A stretch of 64,000 bases of DNA from Candidatus Bathyarchaeota archaeon (GTDB lineage Archaea; Thermoproteota; Bathyarchaeia; 40CM-2-53-6). Shown here piece by piece: positions 8,272 to 16,033 of this stretch. Made by a program: the position numbers and the translations under genes. Where the stretch lies: contig VBBN01000009.1 of NCBI GenBank assembly GCA_005888735.1, forward strand, positions 697 through 64,696, in the 5' to 3' direction. Under the pieces are notes generated by a model, which made no database searches, was not told the DNA's origin, and was given only the letters and a program-made list of their open reading frames with translations. Within the stretch, counting starts at the first letter, position 1; each line of letters begins with the position of its first letter.

Positions 8272-8275
8272 CAAG

Positions 8276-8971
8276 ATGACCAGTCTTCTGGAAACAGTCA
8301 CAGTAACGATTGACTATCCGTACTCGGAAGGGGTTCTCAAACTCTACGACGAAGGCGTCTCCATGAAAATTGGCAAAGGAGACTTTACCGCGGTCCTGGG
8401 AGGCTCAGGGTGGGGGAAGTCAACACTTGTCAACCTCGTGCTGGGGCTGGAGAAGCCGAGCGCTGGAGCAGTGTATTTCAATGGGGAAGACGTGACCCGG
8501 CGTTCGTTCGTAAAACGATGCTCACTCGTCCGGACTGCGGCAGTGTTCCAGCGACCAACAGCCATTCCCCAGTTGACGGTTGCGCAAAACCTCAGCGTAG
8601 CACTGTCGTTCGCTTCCGTTCCGAGAAAGGAGCGGGATGAAAGGGTCCGGGAGTCCCTAGGTTTCTTCGGGCTTGAGATGTTGTCACGTTCCTACCCCGA
8701 CGCCCTCAGTGCGGGGCAGCGTAGAAGAGTCGACTTGGCCCGAGCGCTCGCTGTCCGCCCAGATTTCCTAGTTGTTGATGAGCCCACAGGTGACTTGGAC
8801 AGTTCGGCTTCAAACCTCGTCATGCCTCTGCTTCGAGGCTTGAACCATGACCATGGCATGGCGATCCTCATGACGACTGCTCTTCCAAGATGCGCCGCGG
8901 TAGCGAAGAGTCTGCTCCATCTCAAGCCGCCTGTGTTCGTCAGCTCTGAAAATAGGATGGTTGGACACTAG
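8276..8971 (+). CDS. ABC ATPase of FtsE/LolD/MacB type with degenerate H-loop
   Basis: This 231-residue protein has Walker A GGSGWGKST, Q-loop FQRPTAIPQLTVAQNL, signature LSAGQ and Walker B FLVVDEPTGDLD, the last typical of the FtsE/LolD/MacB group. The switch histidine normally seen as T-H-D is absent (MTTALPRCA), so hydrolysis may be slow or regulated. ATG 8276 begins 5 nt after the permease stop, and the third cdvB starts 3 nt after its own stop. That tight packing links it to the division genes. Confidence 0.85.
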   Translation: MTSLLETVTVTIDYPYSEGVLKLYDEGVSMKIGKGDFTAVLGGSGWGKSTLVNLVLGLEKPSAGAVYFNGEDVTRRSFVKRCSLVRTAAVFQRPTAIPQLTVAQNLSVALSFASVPRKERDERVRESLGFFGLEMLSRSYPDALSAGQRRRVDLARALAVRPDFLVVDEPTGDLDSSASNLVMPLLRGLNHDHGMAILMTTALPRCAAVAKSLLHLKPPVFVSSENRMVGH

Positions 8972-8973
8972 GA

Positions 8974-9582
8974 TTGTTCAAGGAGAACCACTCCCTGGCT
9001 GACAGGTTCCGTGAGGCCCTCAAGCCTACCCCGATGAAGAGGAGAATACAGCTGGCGAGCAACCGGCTGAGGCTGCAGATGGGAAGACTCGACAAGACCG
9101 TTAGCCAGATGGAAGCGCGAGACAAGACGCTCTACGAGAGATGCGTCAAGTCCCTGGCCGCCAGAGATGTTCAAGCCGCAACACTGTTCGCCAACGAGTG
9201 CGTGGAAATCAGGAAGCTTGTCAAGACAAGCTTGAGCAGTCAGATATGCCTGGAACAAGTGCTCCTGCGACTGGAGACTATCGAACAGTTTGGCGACATG
9301 GTCAAGAGCATGGACCAGGTCAAAGGAATCATCGGCCTAGTTAGAGGCGACTTGGAAGGAAAGCTTCCCGAAATCTCGACCAACCTTGCAGACATTGAAG
9401 ACTCTCTCGGAAGTGTTACCGTGGAGATCGGCCAGGCGGTGGATTCTGAAGGCCCACTCATCCCGGCGAGCGACGAGTCCGCCCGTGTCTTGAAGGAAGC
9501 GGACGCGATGGCCGAGCAGAAGATGAAGGAAAAGTTCCCGGAGATTCCGGCAATTATCAACGATCCCGCGCGTGTAAGGTAG
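8974..9582 (+). CDS. cdvB3: Third CdvB paralog (ESCRT-III-like), no winged helix
   Basis: This 202-residue ESCRT-III-like protein has helix 1 MKRRIQLASNRLRLQM, then the ANECVEIRKLVKTSLSSQICLEQVLLRLETIEQFGD core. It ends in KEKFPEIPAI, a MIM2-like tail. The winged helix is absent. It starts at TTG 8974, directly after the ABC ATPase, and is followed 7 nt later by a second cdvA-like gene. The pair looks like a duplicated CdvA/CdvB module. It is about equally diverged from the two other CdvB proteins in the cluster. Confidence 0.9.
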   Translation: MFKENHSLADRFREALKPTPMKRRIQLASNRLRLQMGRLDKTVSQMEARDKTLYERCVKSLAARDVQAATLFANECVEIRKLVKTSLSSQICLEQVLLRLETIEQFGDMVKSMDQVKGIIGLVRGDLEGKLPEISTNLADIEDSLGSVTVEIGQAVDSEGPLIPASDESARVLKEADAMAEQKMKEKFPEIPAIINDPARVR

Positions 9583-9588
9583 GAACTG

Positions 9589-10248
9589 GTGCTCACCCCG
9601 GAGCTCGAGACAAAGGCGCTGCTTGGACGCGGAGTCAACGACATCTACGGACGGTTCGTCGGGCGGGTCATAGGAATCGACCGGAATCCTTTCGGAGAGA
9701 TGGAAGGCGTCCAGGTAGAATCTGTTGGAAACAGCATCATCACCTTCAAAGCCCGACAGATAGCCCTCACACCGAAAGCCGTCACAGTCACCCCCGAATG
9801 GAAACTGGAGGTAGAGGACGTGGTCTCGGAACTCTCGACGCTAAGAAAACGTGTCACCGCGCTGGAGCAGTTGAACGATGCGAGGGAGATAGACGGGGAG
9901 ATTTATGCCGAGATTTTGGAAGCCCAGAGGGCTGGCTACTTGGAGAGGGTGAAGATGGGAGAGGCGCTTGCTGGATCTGTAAAATCGCAGCTTGGAACCG
10001 TCGCCGGGCAGATAGCAAGTCTCACTAAACACTTGGTCAATGCCAAACTGGACCATAAGAGCGGTCAGCTGGACGATGCAGCGTTGAAACTTGCGCAGAG
10101 TTCTATCGAGCCCAGCCTCCGGCCGCTGATAGGAGAAAAGAACGATCTCGCTCTAGCGCTCAGGAAGCTGGAGGGCGTTCTTCCCTCGCGGGTTTCACTA
10201 AGCGAAACGGATTCACCGTTGCCGAGCGCAGCCAAGTCCGCTCGCTGA
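9589..10248 (+). CDS. cdvA2: Second CdvA paralog, lacking the CdvB-recruiting tail
   Basis: This 219-residue protein mirrors CdvA: an N-terminal PRC-like barrel (LLGRGVNDIYGRFVGRVIGI), a coiled coil, and a segment SGQLDDAALKLAQSSIEP that aligns with SGEFDDLSYKAASEAIDT of the CdvA at 4582. The C-terminus (PLPSAAKSAR) lacks the hydrophobic E3B peptide, so it should not recruit CdvB in the usual way. It starts at GTG 9589. It closes the cdv cluster, and a separate promoter follows. Confidence 0.88.
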   Translation: MLTPELETKALLGRGVNDIYGRFVGRVIGIDRNPFGEMEGVQVESVGNSIITFKARQIALTPKAVTVTPEWKLEVEDVVSELSTLRKRVTALEQLNDAREIDGEIYAEILEAQRAGYLERVKMGEALAGSVKSQLGTVAGQIASLTKHLVNAKLDHKSGQLDDAALKLAQSSIEPSLRPLIGEKNDLALALRKLEGVLPSRVSLSETDSPLPSAAKSAR

Positions 10249-10277
10249 CCCGGATTATCATTCTGGTTAACGTCAAG

Positions 10278-10286
10278 CCCTTATAT
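10278..10286 (+). promoter_or_regulatory. TATA box for the nucleotidyltransferase
   Basis: CCTTATATG lies about 38 nt upstream of TTG 10321. The predicted start site falls at about 10310, which supports the internal TTG rather than the ATG at 10285 that overlaps this element. Confidence 0.5.
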
Positions 10287-10320
10287 GCGCTGGAAAGGCG
10301 TGACCGGCAAGGTCCACTGG

Positions 10321-11043
10321 TTGAAGGCTTTCGTCCTGGCCGGCGGCGCCGGAACACGGCTCTCACCGCTCACAACGTTCATTCCAAAAGGAATGATTCC
10401 AATCAGCGGAAAACCCTTCATCGACTACGTAATCACATACCTCGCAAAACACAACGTCCGGAACATCATAATGCTCCTGAGCGACGAAGATGCTGAAGTA
10501 TTCCGAAACCATCTCGACGACGGGTCCAAGTTCGGCGTCAGCATAGGCTACAGCATCAGCCCCCGAAAAGGAACCTCGGCGGCGGTTAGGGACGCCGCTG
10601 GAATGATAGACGGAACCTTCCTAATCTACTACGGTGACATTCTCACTACTCTCGACCTGACAGAAATGCTCAAGTTTCACCGGGAAAAAAAAGCAGCCTG
10701 CACTGTGGCCTTCAGCACCGGTGTCCGGTTCGACTATGGCGTAGGAAAAATTGACGGCGAAGGAAGAGTGCAGTATTTCGAGGAGAAGCCGATTCTGAAA
10801 GACTACCCGGTGTCCATCGGAGTATACCTTTGCGAGCCAAAAATCCTTGACTATTCCTCAGCAGGACCCGACCTCGCAAACGACGTGCTTCCTGCACTCG
10901 TGAAGAAAGGGGAGAGGGTCTACGGGTTCTTGACCCCCGAACCCCACCATGACATTGGCTCTTTCAAACAGCTGAATGAGGCCAAGGACGTGGTTAAGAG
11001 GCTTGACCGGCCCTCAGGGAAGTCCGGCCCGAAAGGTCACTAG
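10321..11043 (+). CDS. Sugar-phosphate (NDP-sugar) nucleotidyltransferase
   Basis: This roughly 240-residue RmlA/GlmU-type enzyme begins KAFVLAGGAGTRLSPLT, the nucleotide-binding loop. It carries IPKGMIPISGKPFIDY, a Y-Y-G-D-I metal site, and FDYGVGKIDGEGRVQYFEEKP. Such enzymes join a sugar-1-phosphate to an NTP for glycan or envelope synthesis. There is no left-handed beta-helix acyltransferase domain. Sugar specificity cannot be read. It is convergent with cysS, overlapping it by 4 nt. Confidence 0.9.
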   Translation: MKAFVLAGGAGTRLSPLTTFIPKGMIPISGKPFIDYVITYLAKHNVRNIIMLLSDEDAEVFRNHLDDGSKFGVSIGYSISPRKGTSAAVRDAAGMIDGTFLIYYGDILTTLDLTEMLKFHREKKAACTVAFSTGVRFDYGVGKIDGEGRVQYFEEKPILKDYPVSIGVYLCEPKILDYSSAGPDLANDVLPALVKKGERVYGFLTPEPHHDIGSFKQLNEAKDVVKRLDRPSGKSGPKGH

Positions 11044-12446
11044 GCTGTCCAGTGAGTCTCTTTGGCCTCGTCCTCTACGATCAGCCCCATGCTAACCATC
11101 CGTTGGCGGATACTGTCCGCTAGGTCGTACTGTTTCTTAGCTCGGAGTTCCGTACGCAGCTCCATCAACAAGTTAGCTAGTTCTGAAAGCCGCTCTTGGG
11201 AGGCACCTTGAGCCTCTAGCACTCCGAGAATTGAGCCGAGCTCCTGCAGGCCTTCCAGAATTGCCTTTGCGACTTGCGGGGCTGGCATCTTCAATTGTTC
11301 CTCGGCCAGCGCGACGATTTTGACGTATGCTGTGAGGGCTGCGGGTGTGTTGAAATCGTCATCCATGGCCTTGTAAAACTCGTCCCGTGCTTCCTTCAGG
11401 CGACTGACCGTACTTGACTCATCACGTTTGCTGGCGTTCTTCGCCGCGAGCTCTAGCTGTCTGTAGGCGCGTCGGAATCTCCTGGCTAGACTGCCTGCCT
11501 GTTCGAGGGCGCCTTCTGTGAACTCGAGCGGGCTCCTGTAATGCGTCGAGGCGTAGAGAACTCTTAGCGCGTCTGGTCCGATCTTTCGCAGAACGTCTTG
11601 AATTGGTATAATGTTTCCGAGTGACTTGTGCATTTCTCGGCCGCTGATGTTCAAGAGTCCAGTGTGCAGCCAGTATCGGGCCAGCGGTTCTTTGCCGGTT
11701 AGGCCTTCGGCCTGAGCGATCTCGGCCTCGTGGTGAGGGAATATCAGCTCGTTACCGCCACCGTGGATGTCGTATGATGGTCCGAAGTAGGTTAGTGTGA
11801 TTGCCGTATCCTCGATGTGCCAACCGGGGCGTCCTCGACCCCATGGGCTCTCCCAGAAGACCTCGTCCGGCTTCTGGCTCTTCCAGAGTACAAAATCGGC
11901 GGTATTCTTCTTCCGTGGGTCAGGATCGATCCGGTGAACTTTCAGCTGGTCGAGGTTCTGCTTGGATAGTTTGCCGTAGCCCGGGAATTTGGAAGTGTCA
12001 AAGTAGACATCGCCGTCTATTGGGTAGGCTATTCCCTTCTTGACTAGCCCCTCGATCTGCTCGATTATCTCGGGAACATGGTCTGAAGCATTGGCGTAGA
12101 GATTGACGTTGCTCACGCCTATGTCCTTCATGTCTTTGAAGAATGCGGTTGCGTATCTCTTTGCAAGTTGAAGCGGGTCTTCACCGGCCTGCTTGGCCTT
12201 GCTGATTATCTTGTCGTCGATGTCGGTGATGTTGAGGATGAAGAAGACGCTGAAGCCTTTGTGGCGAAGGTAGCGCGCCATGATATCGTATGCGACGTAA
12301 GTCTTTGCATGACCAACATGTGATGTGTCCCAGACTGTGGGCCCGCACACGAACATGTTCACTCGGCCGGGCTTCAAAGGCGTGAAATCCTCGACAGATC
12401 GAGTGAGGGTGTTGTAGACTCTGAGCTTCGACTTTGAAGGATCCAT
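11040..12446 (-). CDS. cysS: Cysteinyl-tRNA synthetase
   Basis: This 468-residue class I synthetase has the HIGH-like motif in CGPTVWDTSHVGHAKTYVAYD and KMSKS as MHKSLGN. The zinc-site residues include the Cys of CGPTVWD and the HHEAEIAQAEG segment. It charges tRNA-Cys with cysteine, so this organism does not rely only on the SepRS route. Length is normal. It is downstream of and in line with the adenosine-specific kinase, NUDIX and M24 peptidase genes. Confidence 0.97.
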   Translation of the reverse strand: MDPSKSKLRVYNTLTRSVEDFTPLKPGRVNMFVCGPTVWDTSHVGHAKTYVAYDIMARYLRHKGFSVFFILNITDIDDKIISKAKQAGEDPLQLAKRYATAFFKDMKDIGVSNVNLYANASDHVPEIIEQIEGLVKKGIAYPIDGDVYFDTSKFPGYGKLSKQNLDQLKVHRIDPDPRKKNTADFVLWKSQKPDEVFWESPWGRGRPGWHIEDTAITLTYFGPSYDIHGGGNELIFPHHEAEIAQAEGLTGKEPLARYWLHTGLLNISGREMHKSLGNIIPIQDVLRKIGPDALRVLYASTHYRSPLEFTEGALEQAGSLARRFRRAYRQLELAAKNASKRDESSTVSRLKEARDEFYKAMDDDFNTPAALTAYVKIVALAEEQLKMPAPQVAKAILEGLQELGSILGVLEAQGASQERLSELANLLMELRTELRAKKQYDLADSIRQRMVSMGLIVEDEAKETHWTA

Positions 12447-12464
12447 GACGTGTTCTCTCTACAA

Positions 12465-12947
12465 CTATTGCTTGTAGCCTATTTTCCTCAGGAACTGTTT
12501 TCGGTCCTGAACGTCTTTTTCTGTTTCTATACCCTTCGCCGCGTGTCCGTCAACCACCCCAAGCACTCCCCGGCCTTGTTCTGTCTCAGCCACGATGACT
12601 TGGAGAGGGTTGGCGGTGGCTGCGTAGACATTGCAGACTTCTGGAATGTCGCGTATTCGGGTGAGTAGGTTGATTGGAAACGCGTTCTTGAGAAGAATTA
12701 GGAAGGAGTGTCCGGCGCCAAGTCTTAGCGCGTACTCTTCGGCGTTTTTTTTCAGTTCAGGGTCGTTGCCGGTGCTTCTTACGAGGCAGGGCCCTCTGGC
12801 TTCGCAGAAGGCGATTCCGAAACCGGCTCCTGGAACCGTTGTGACGATCGCTTCGTGGAGGTCTTCGACTGTCTTGATGAAGTGGCTCTGCCCGAGGATG
12901 ATGTTCGTATCCTTAAGGGGGCTAAGCGGGACTAGCTTGAGCTCCAG
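12465..12947 (-). CDS. Adenosine-specific kinase family protein, CTG start
   Basis: The minus-strand frame encodes 160 residues with no stop. It includes [58 protein letters not shown] and [19 protein letters not shown], ending FLRKIGYKQ, the full pattern of the archaeal adenosine-specific kinase family. No ATG, GTG or TTG lies between the upstream in-frame stop and the conserved core. CTG 12947 (MELKLVPLS) best matches the usual N-terminus. It overlaps the NUDIX gene by 26 nt, suggesting translational coupling. In most members the residue after A in CEAR is S; here it is R. Confidence 0.85.
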   Translation of the reverse strand: MELKLVPLSPLKDTNIILGQSHFIKTVEDLHEAIVTTVPGAGFGIAFCEARGPCLVRSTGNDPELKKNAEEYALRLGAGHSFLILLKNAFPINLLTRIRDIPEVCNVYAATANPLQVIVAETEQGRGVLGVVDGHAAKGIETEKDVQDRKQFLRKIGYKQ

Positions 12948-13389
12948 CAGGATGGCCGCCCTGTGCTTTAATCATTCCCCATGCCTTGGTCAGCATCTCC
13001 TTCTCGTTGGGATAGGATAGGCTTTCGAGGGCCTTCTCGTATGGCTTCCATTCCATCGCGTCATGTTCTGAGCCGACTTTGGAATCGGCCTGGTCTGTTT
13101 CGAAAAGGAAGAAGTGGACTGTCTTGTCGAACGTCCGAGCGCGAAACCCGAACTGGTACTTGATGGCTCCCACTTTACCCCTTAGCTTGACTCTGCTGAC
13201 TCCGGTCTCCTCCCGGACCTCTCGCATGGCCGTTGTGACTTCGTCCTCGTCTGGTTCGATTAGGCCTTTTGGCAGACACCAGACTCCTCGCTTGTTGCTG
13301 ATGAGGAGGAGGAAGAGCGGCTTGTCATTGTCCCATCTGTAGACGACGCCCCCGGCCGAAGTTACTCTTATCCTCGGTCTGGGCTGCAT
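12922..13389 (-). CDS. NUDIX hydrolase
   Basis: This roughly 155-residue protein carries a NUDIX box, [22 protein letters not shown], on a typical beta-sandwich ([11 protein letters not shown]-like start, WCLPKG). NUDIX enzymes hydrolyse nucleoside diphosphates linked to another group; this size suits Ap4A- or (d)NTP-type substrates. ATG 13389 is preceded by GGGAGTG; an ATG at 13413 would add eight residues. Its 3' end overlaps the adenosine-specific kinase start. Confidence 0.9.
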   Translation of the reverse strand: MQPRPRIRVTSAGGVVYRWDNDKPLFLLLISNKRGVWCLPKGLIEPDEDEVTTAMREVREETGVSRVKLRGKVGAIKYQFGFRARTFDKTVHFFLFETDQADSKVGSEHDAMEWKPYEKALESLSYPNEKEMLTKAWGMIKAQGGHPAGAQASPA

Positions 13390-13422
13390 TCTACACTCCC
13401 AGCCAAGGAGCATCTTTCACGC

Positions 13423-14631
13423 CTATAATTCCATATCCTTGTCAAGAGACGTGAGGTTCTCAGATGGTGAGCCCACAACCATGATGTCCTCTATTCTGAC
13501 TCCCCCGTACTTGGGATCGTAGAGGCCTGGTTCAATTGTGACTACTGCGCCCTCGCGCAAACGCTCTGCACCATAAAGTCCGAGGTAGGGGCGTTCCCCG
13601 ATAGTCAGGCCAACGCCGTGCCCTAGGCTGTGTATGAAACCCCGTACTCGAGCTTCCTTGTTTCCCTTGATCAGCTGTCTAGCGGTGGGGTATCCGTGGC
13701 TCTCAAACAGCTTGCATGCTGTGAGCATCAGTTCTCGACAAGGGGCGTTTTCCTTCACCATGTCCACGGCGTTCATCTGAACTTCGTAGACTGCGTCGTA
13801 CATCTCTCTCACTTTTCGGTGCGGAGAGCCGAGCACGTACGTTCTGGTCGTGTCATGCCAGTAGCCTTCCGGCTCCGAGGGAAAAATGTCGAAGACTATC
13901 GGTACTCCGGCTCTGACCAAATCCTCGTTCTCTCCTCTGTAGTGAGGGTCGGCTGAACGTCTTCCGGGCGCGAAAATTGTGTCTTCCATCGCCACTAGGT
14001 CGTTCTCGTTGAGGAGGCCGCCGATGACGCGCCTCACGTCTCCGACCTTGAGCGGCTTTGACTTGTAGTATGCCTTGGACCCGCGAATGGTCGCTCTGCG
14101 GAGAAACCTCGTGGTCTCTTTTACCACCTGGCAGGTTCTCTTTCCTACTCGGCGTAGTCTTTCGATCTCAAACCTGTCCTTTGTCTCACGAACCGATTCG
14201 ATTATCGTAGGAGACTTTTCTCCCACCACATTCAGCCCTCCTTTGCGGAGCGAGTCAACCAGCTGTAGAGTGTTGGATGAGTCGTTCTTCCCGCCGATGA
14301 CTGTGTGTCCGCCAATTCCCTCTTCCTTTATCATCTTCATGTAGAACTTGGCCCGGGCATCGTCTCGTGGATACCTGCTGTAGATTTTCTCCTGCCCATA
14401 GTCAGAGTATGTTTTGATGCTCTTGACCCTTCCCGCCTTGGCGCTGCCGACATCGATGTTGCTCACGACCAGGGTCGGCTTGTTGCCCTGACGCTTGAGG
14501 TATATTCCGCCTCGGGGCAGTGGCGCACCGACAACATAGGCGAGGTCAGGGTTGCCTAGAGTCTGGTCACCAAAGACGATTAGCGACTGAACGTCTCTCT
14601 TCTCCATCTCCTTGTCCAGATCAGAAATCAA
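13423..14631 (-). CDS. pepQ: M24 metallopeptidase, Xaa-Pro dipeptidase/aminopeptidase type
   Basis: This 402-residue protein has an N-terminal creatinase-like domain and a C-terminal pita-bread fold. Metal ligands are visible: Asp in IVFDIFP, Asp in YWHDTTR, His in HSLGHGVG, Glu in VTIEPGLY and Glu in RIEDIMV. It cleaves Xaa-Pro bonds in peptide turnover. It begins an in-line series running to cysS. Confidence 0.92.
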   Translation of the reverse strand: MISDLDKEMEKRDVQSLIVFGDQTLGNPDLAYVVGAPLPRGGIYLKRQGNKPTLVVSNIDVGSAKAGRVKSIKTYSDYGQEKIYSRYPRDDARAKFYMKMIKEEGIGGHTVIGGKNDSSNTLQLVDSLRKGGLNVVGEKSPTIIESVRETKDRFEIERLRRVGKRTCQVVKETTRFLRRATIRGSKAYYKSKPLKVGDVRRVIGGLLNENDLVAMEDTIFAPGRRSADPHYRGENEDLVRAGVPIVFDIFPSEPEGYWHDTTRTYVLGSPHRKVREMYDAVYEVQMNAVDMVKENAPCRELMLTACKLFESHGYPTARQLIKGNKEARVRGFIHSLGHGVGLTIGERPYLGLYGAERLREGAVVTIEPGLYDPKYGGVRIEDIMVVGSPSENLTSLDKDMEL

Positions 14632-14697
14632 GCCTCACACCTAGTGCTCGAGTTGGGACTCCGAAGTATTATGCTTTCTGAAAAGGAATGGTGGCTG

Positions 14698-15657
14698 TTA
14701 GAGTGGAACTTCTATCATCAGACGTTCCAAAAGTTCCTTGTACCGGTTTCTAATCGTGACCTCCGTTACGTTTGCGATCTCAGCGATTTCCCGCTGGGTT
14801 TTCCGCTCGTTCGTGAGAACGGTTGCAATATATGTGGACGCGGCTGCTATGCCAGCGGGTCCTCGACCGCTCGTCAGTTTCATCTGCCGTGCTATTTCGA
14901 GAATCTTGATTGCTATGCCCTCCGCCTTGCCGGAGATGGTCAGCTTGTTGGAGAAGCGGGCCGCGTAGCTGCGGTTGGCGGAAGGTGGAACAAACATGCC
15001 TAGCTCTCGCAGCATGAACCTGTAGCTCCGGCCGATGTCCTTTTTGTTCAGGGTGGACACGGAGGCAATCTCGTCAAGCGTTCGAGGGACGCCGCACTGT
15101 CTGCATGACATGTAGATTGCTGCAGCGGTCACGTTGTGAATCGACCTGCCTCTAATCAGTTTCTTCCGGATTGCTCGACGGTAGACCACTGAAGCGGTTT
15201 CAAGGATGTTCTTCGGGAGAGAAAGTGAGGCTGATAGCTTACTGAGTTCTGAGAGAGCGACAGCTAGGTTTCTCTCGGTCGCGTCTGAGACCCTTACCCT
15301 TCGCTGCCACTTGCGAAGCTTGTAGAGTTCTATTCTCTGGTCGGCCGTGACCGACTTTGTCCCTGAAGGCTTATCCCTCCAGTCGATGATTGTTGAGAGA
15401 CCTTTGTCGTGAATCGTGTAGGTCATCGGGGCGCCTACCCGAGCCCTCTTTGCGCGTTGCTCGTCGTCGAATGCTCTCCACTCGGGCCTCGTATCGGCGA
15501 TCTTCTCGGCTACGACGTAGCCGCATGTCATACAGACGACCTCTGCTGCGTCAAAGTCTCTCATTAGACGAGACCCGCCGCATTCTGGGCAGGACCGCGC
15601 TCGTTTGATAGGCTCTGGCGCGTGTTGTACTTGTGGCTGCTCCAATTCCTCGACCAC
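14698..15657 (-). CDS. tfb: Transcription initiation factor B (TFB)
   Basis: This 319-residue TFIIB homolog has an N-terminal zinc ribbon (CPECGGSRLMRDFDAAEVVCMTCG), a B-reader/linker region (PEWRAFDDEQRAKRARVG, DWRDK) and two cyclin folds (about 110-205 and 215-315). It bridges TBP at the promoter and RNA polymerase. The start could be a few residues downstream of M1, but the ribbon begins near residue 20 in any case. It lies next to gar1 in the same direction. Confidence 0.96.
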   Translation of the reverse strand: MVEELEQPQVQHAPEPIKRARSCPECGGSRLMRDFDAAEVVCMTCGYVVAEKIADTRPEWRAFDDEQRAKRARVGAPMTYTIHDKGLSTIIDWRDKPSGTKSVTADQRIELYKLRKWQRRVRVSDATERNLAVALSELSKLSASLSLPKNILETASVVYRRAIRKKLIRGRSIHNVTAAAIYMSCRQCGVPRTLDEIASVSTLNKKDIGRSYRFMLRELGMFVPPSANRSYAARFSNKLTISGKAEGIAIKILEIARQMKLTSGRGPAGIAAASTYIATVLTNERKTQREIAEIANVTEVTIRNRYKELLERLMIEVPL

Positions 15658-15672
15658 TTTGCCGTTTTGCTC

Positions 15673-15924
15673 CTAGTTCTCGACCAGGTAGACGATTCTT
15701 CCGGCTAGTGTGCTTGGTGATTCGCCTGTTGGTTGGACGGAGGCGTACGGAGCCTTTACGGGGCCGAGGATATTGTTGACTATGCCGACCTTTCTCAACT
15801 TATAGTCGCACACTGACGCGCCGACAGGCGGTGGTCGCTGGGATGTTTCCAGTCGAAGAATCAAATTGCCGGACTTTGACAGGTGCAGAACTTTGCCAAG
15901 CCGTCTCAAACCCGCACCTGGCAC
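15673..15924 (-). CDS. gar1: H/ACA RNP subunit Gar1
   Basis: This small beta-barrel protein (about 83 aa) carries LRRLGKVLHLSKSGNLILRL, GASVCDYKLRKVGIVNNILGPVKAPYASV and a final strand AGRIVYLVEN, the Gar1 pattern. Gar1 works with Cbf5, Nop10 and L7Ae in RNA-guided pseudouridylation. I choose GTG 15924, because the ATG at 15969 lies inside the likely TATA element (TTTAAATAC on the minus strand). It is followed 16 nt later by tfb. Confidence 0.9.
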   Translation of the reverse strand: MPGAGLRRLGKVLHLSKSGNLILRLETSQRPPPVGASVCDYKLRKVGIVNNILGPVKAPYASVQPTGESPSTLAGRIVYLVEN

Positions 15925-15995
15925 ACTCCAAGTGAAAGTGGACAAAGTCGAAATCGCGTATTTAAACATTGATAGACAAGAAACATTTTCAATTC

Positions 15996-16007
15996 GCTTA
16001 AACTATC
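15996..16007 (+). promoter_or_regulatory. TATA-like element of the SMC operon
   Basis: The CGCTTAAACTAT region lies about 27-38 nt before TTG 16034, compatible with a nearly leaderless transcript. It is divergent from the gar1 promoter in the same short intergenic region. Confidence 0.4.
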
Positions 16008-16033
16008 AAGCGACTGTCTAGTCGGACCAAGAA

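Noticed and set aside
12345-12446. Idea that cysS is an MshC-type ligase
   Set aside because: Length, zinc-site residues and the intact C-terminal helical region fit ordinary cysteinyl-tRNA synthetase.
12631-13020. Plus-strand frame of 129 codons
   Set aside because: It is the antisense shadow of the adenosine-specific kinase and NUDIX genes, with Ser/Arg-rich composition.
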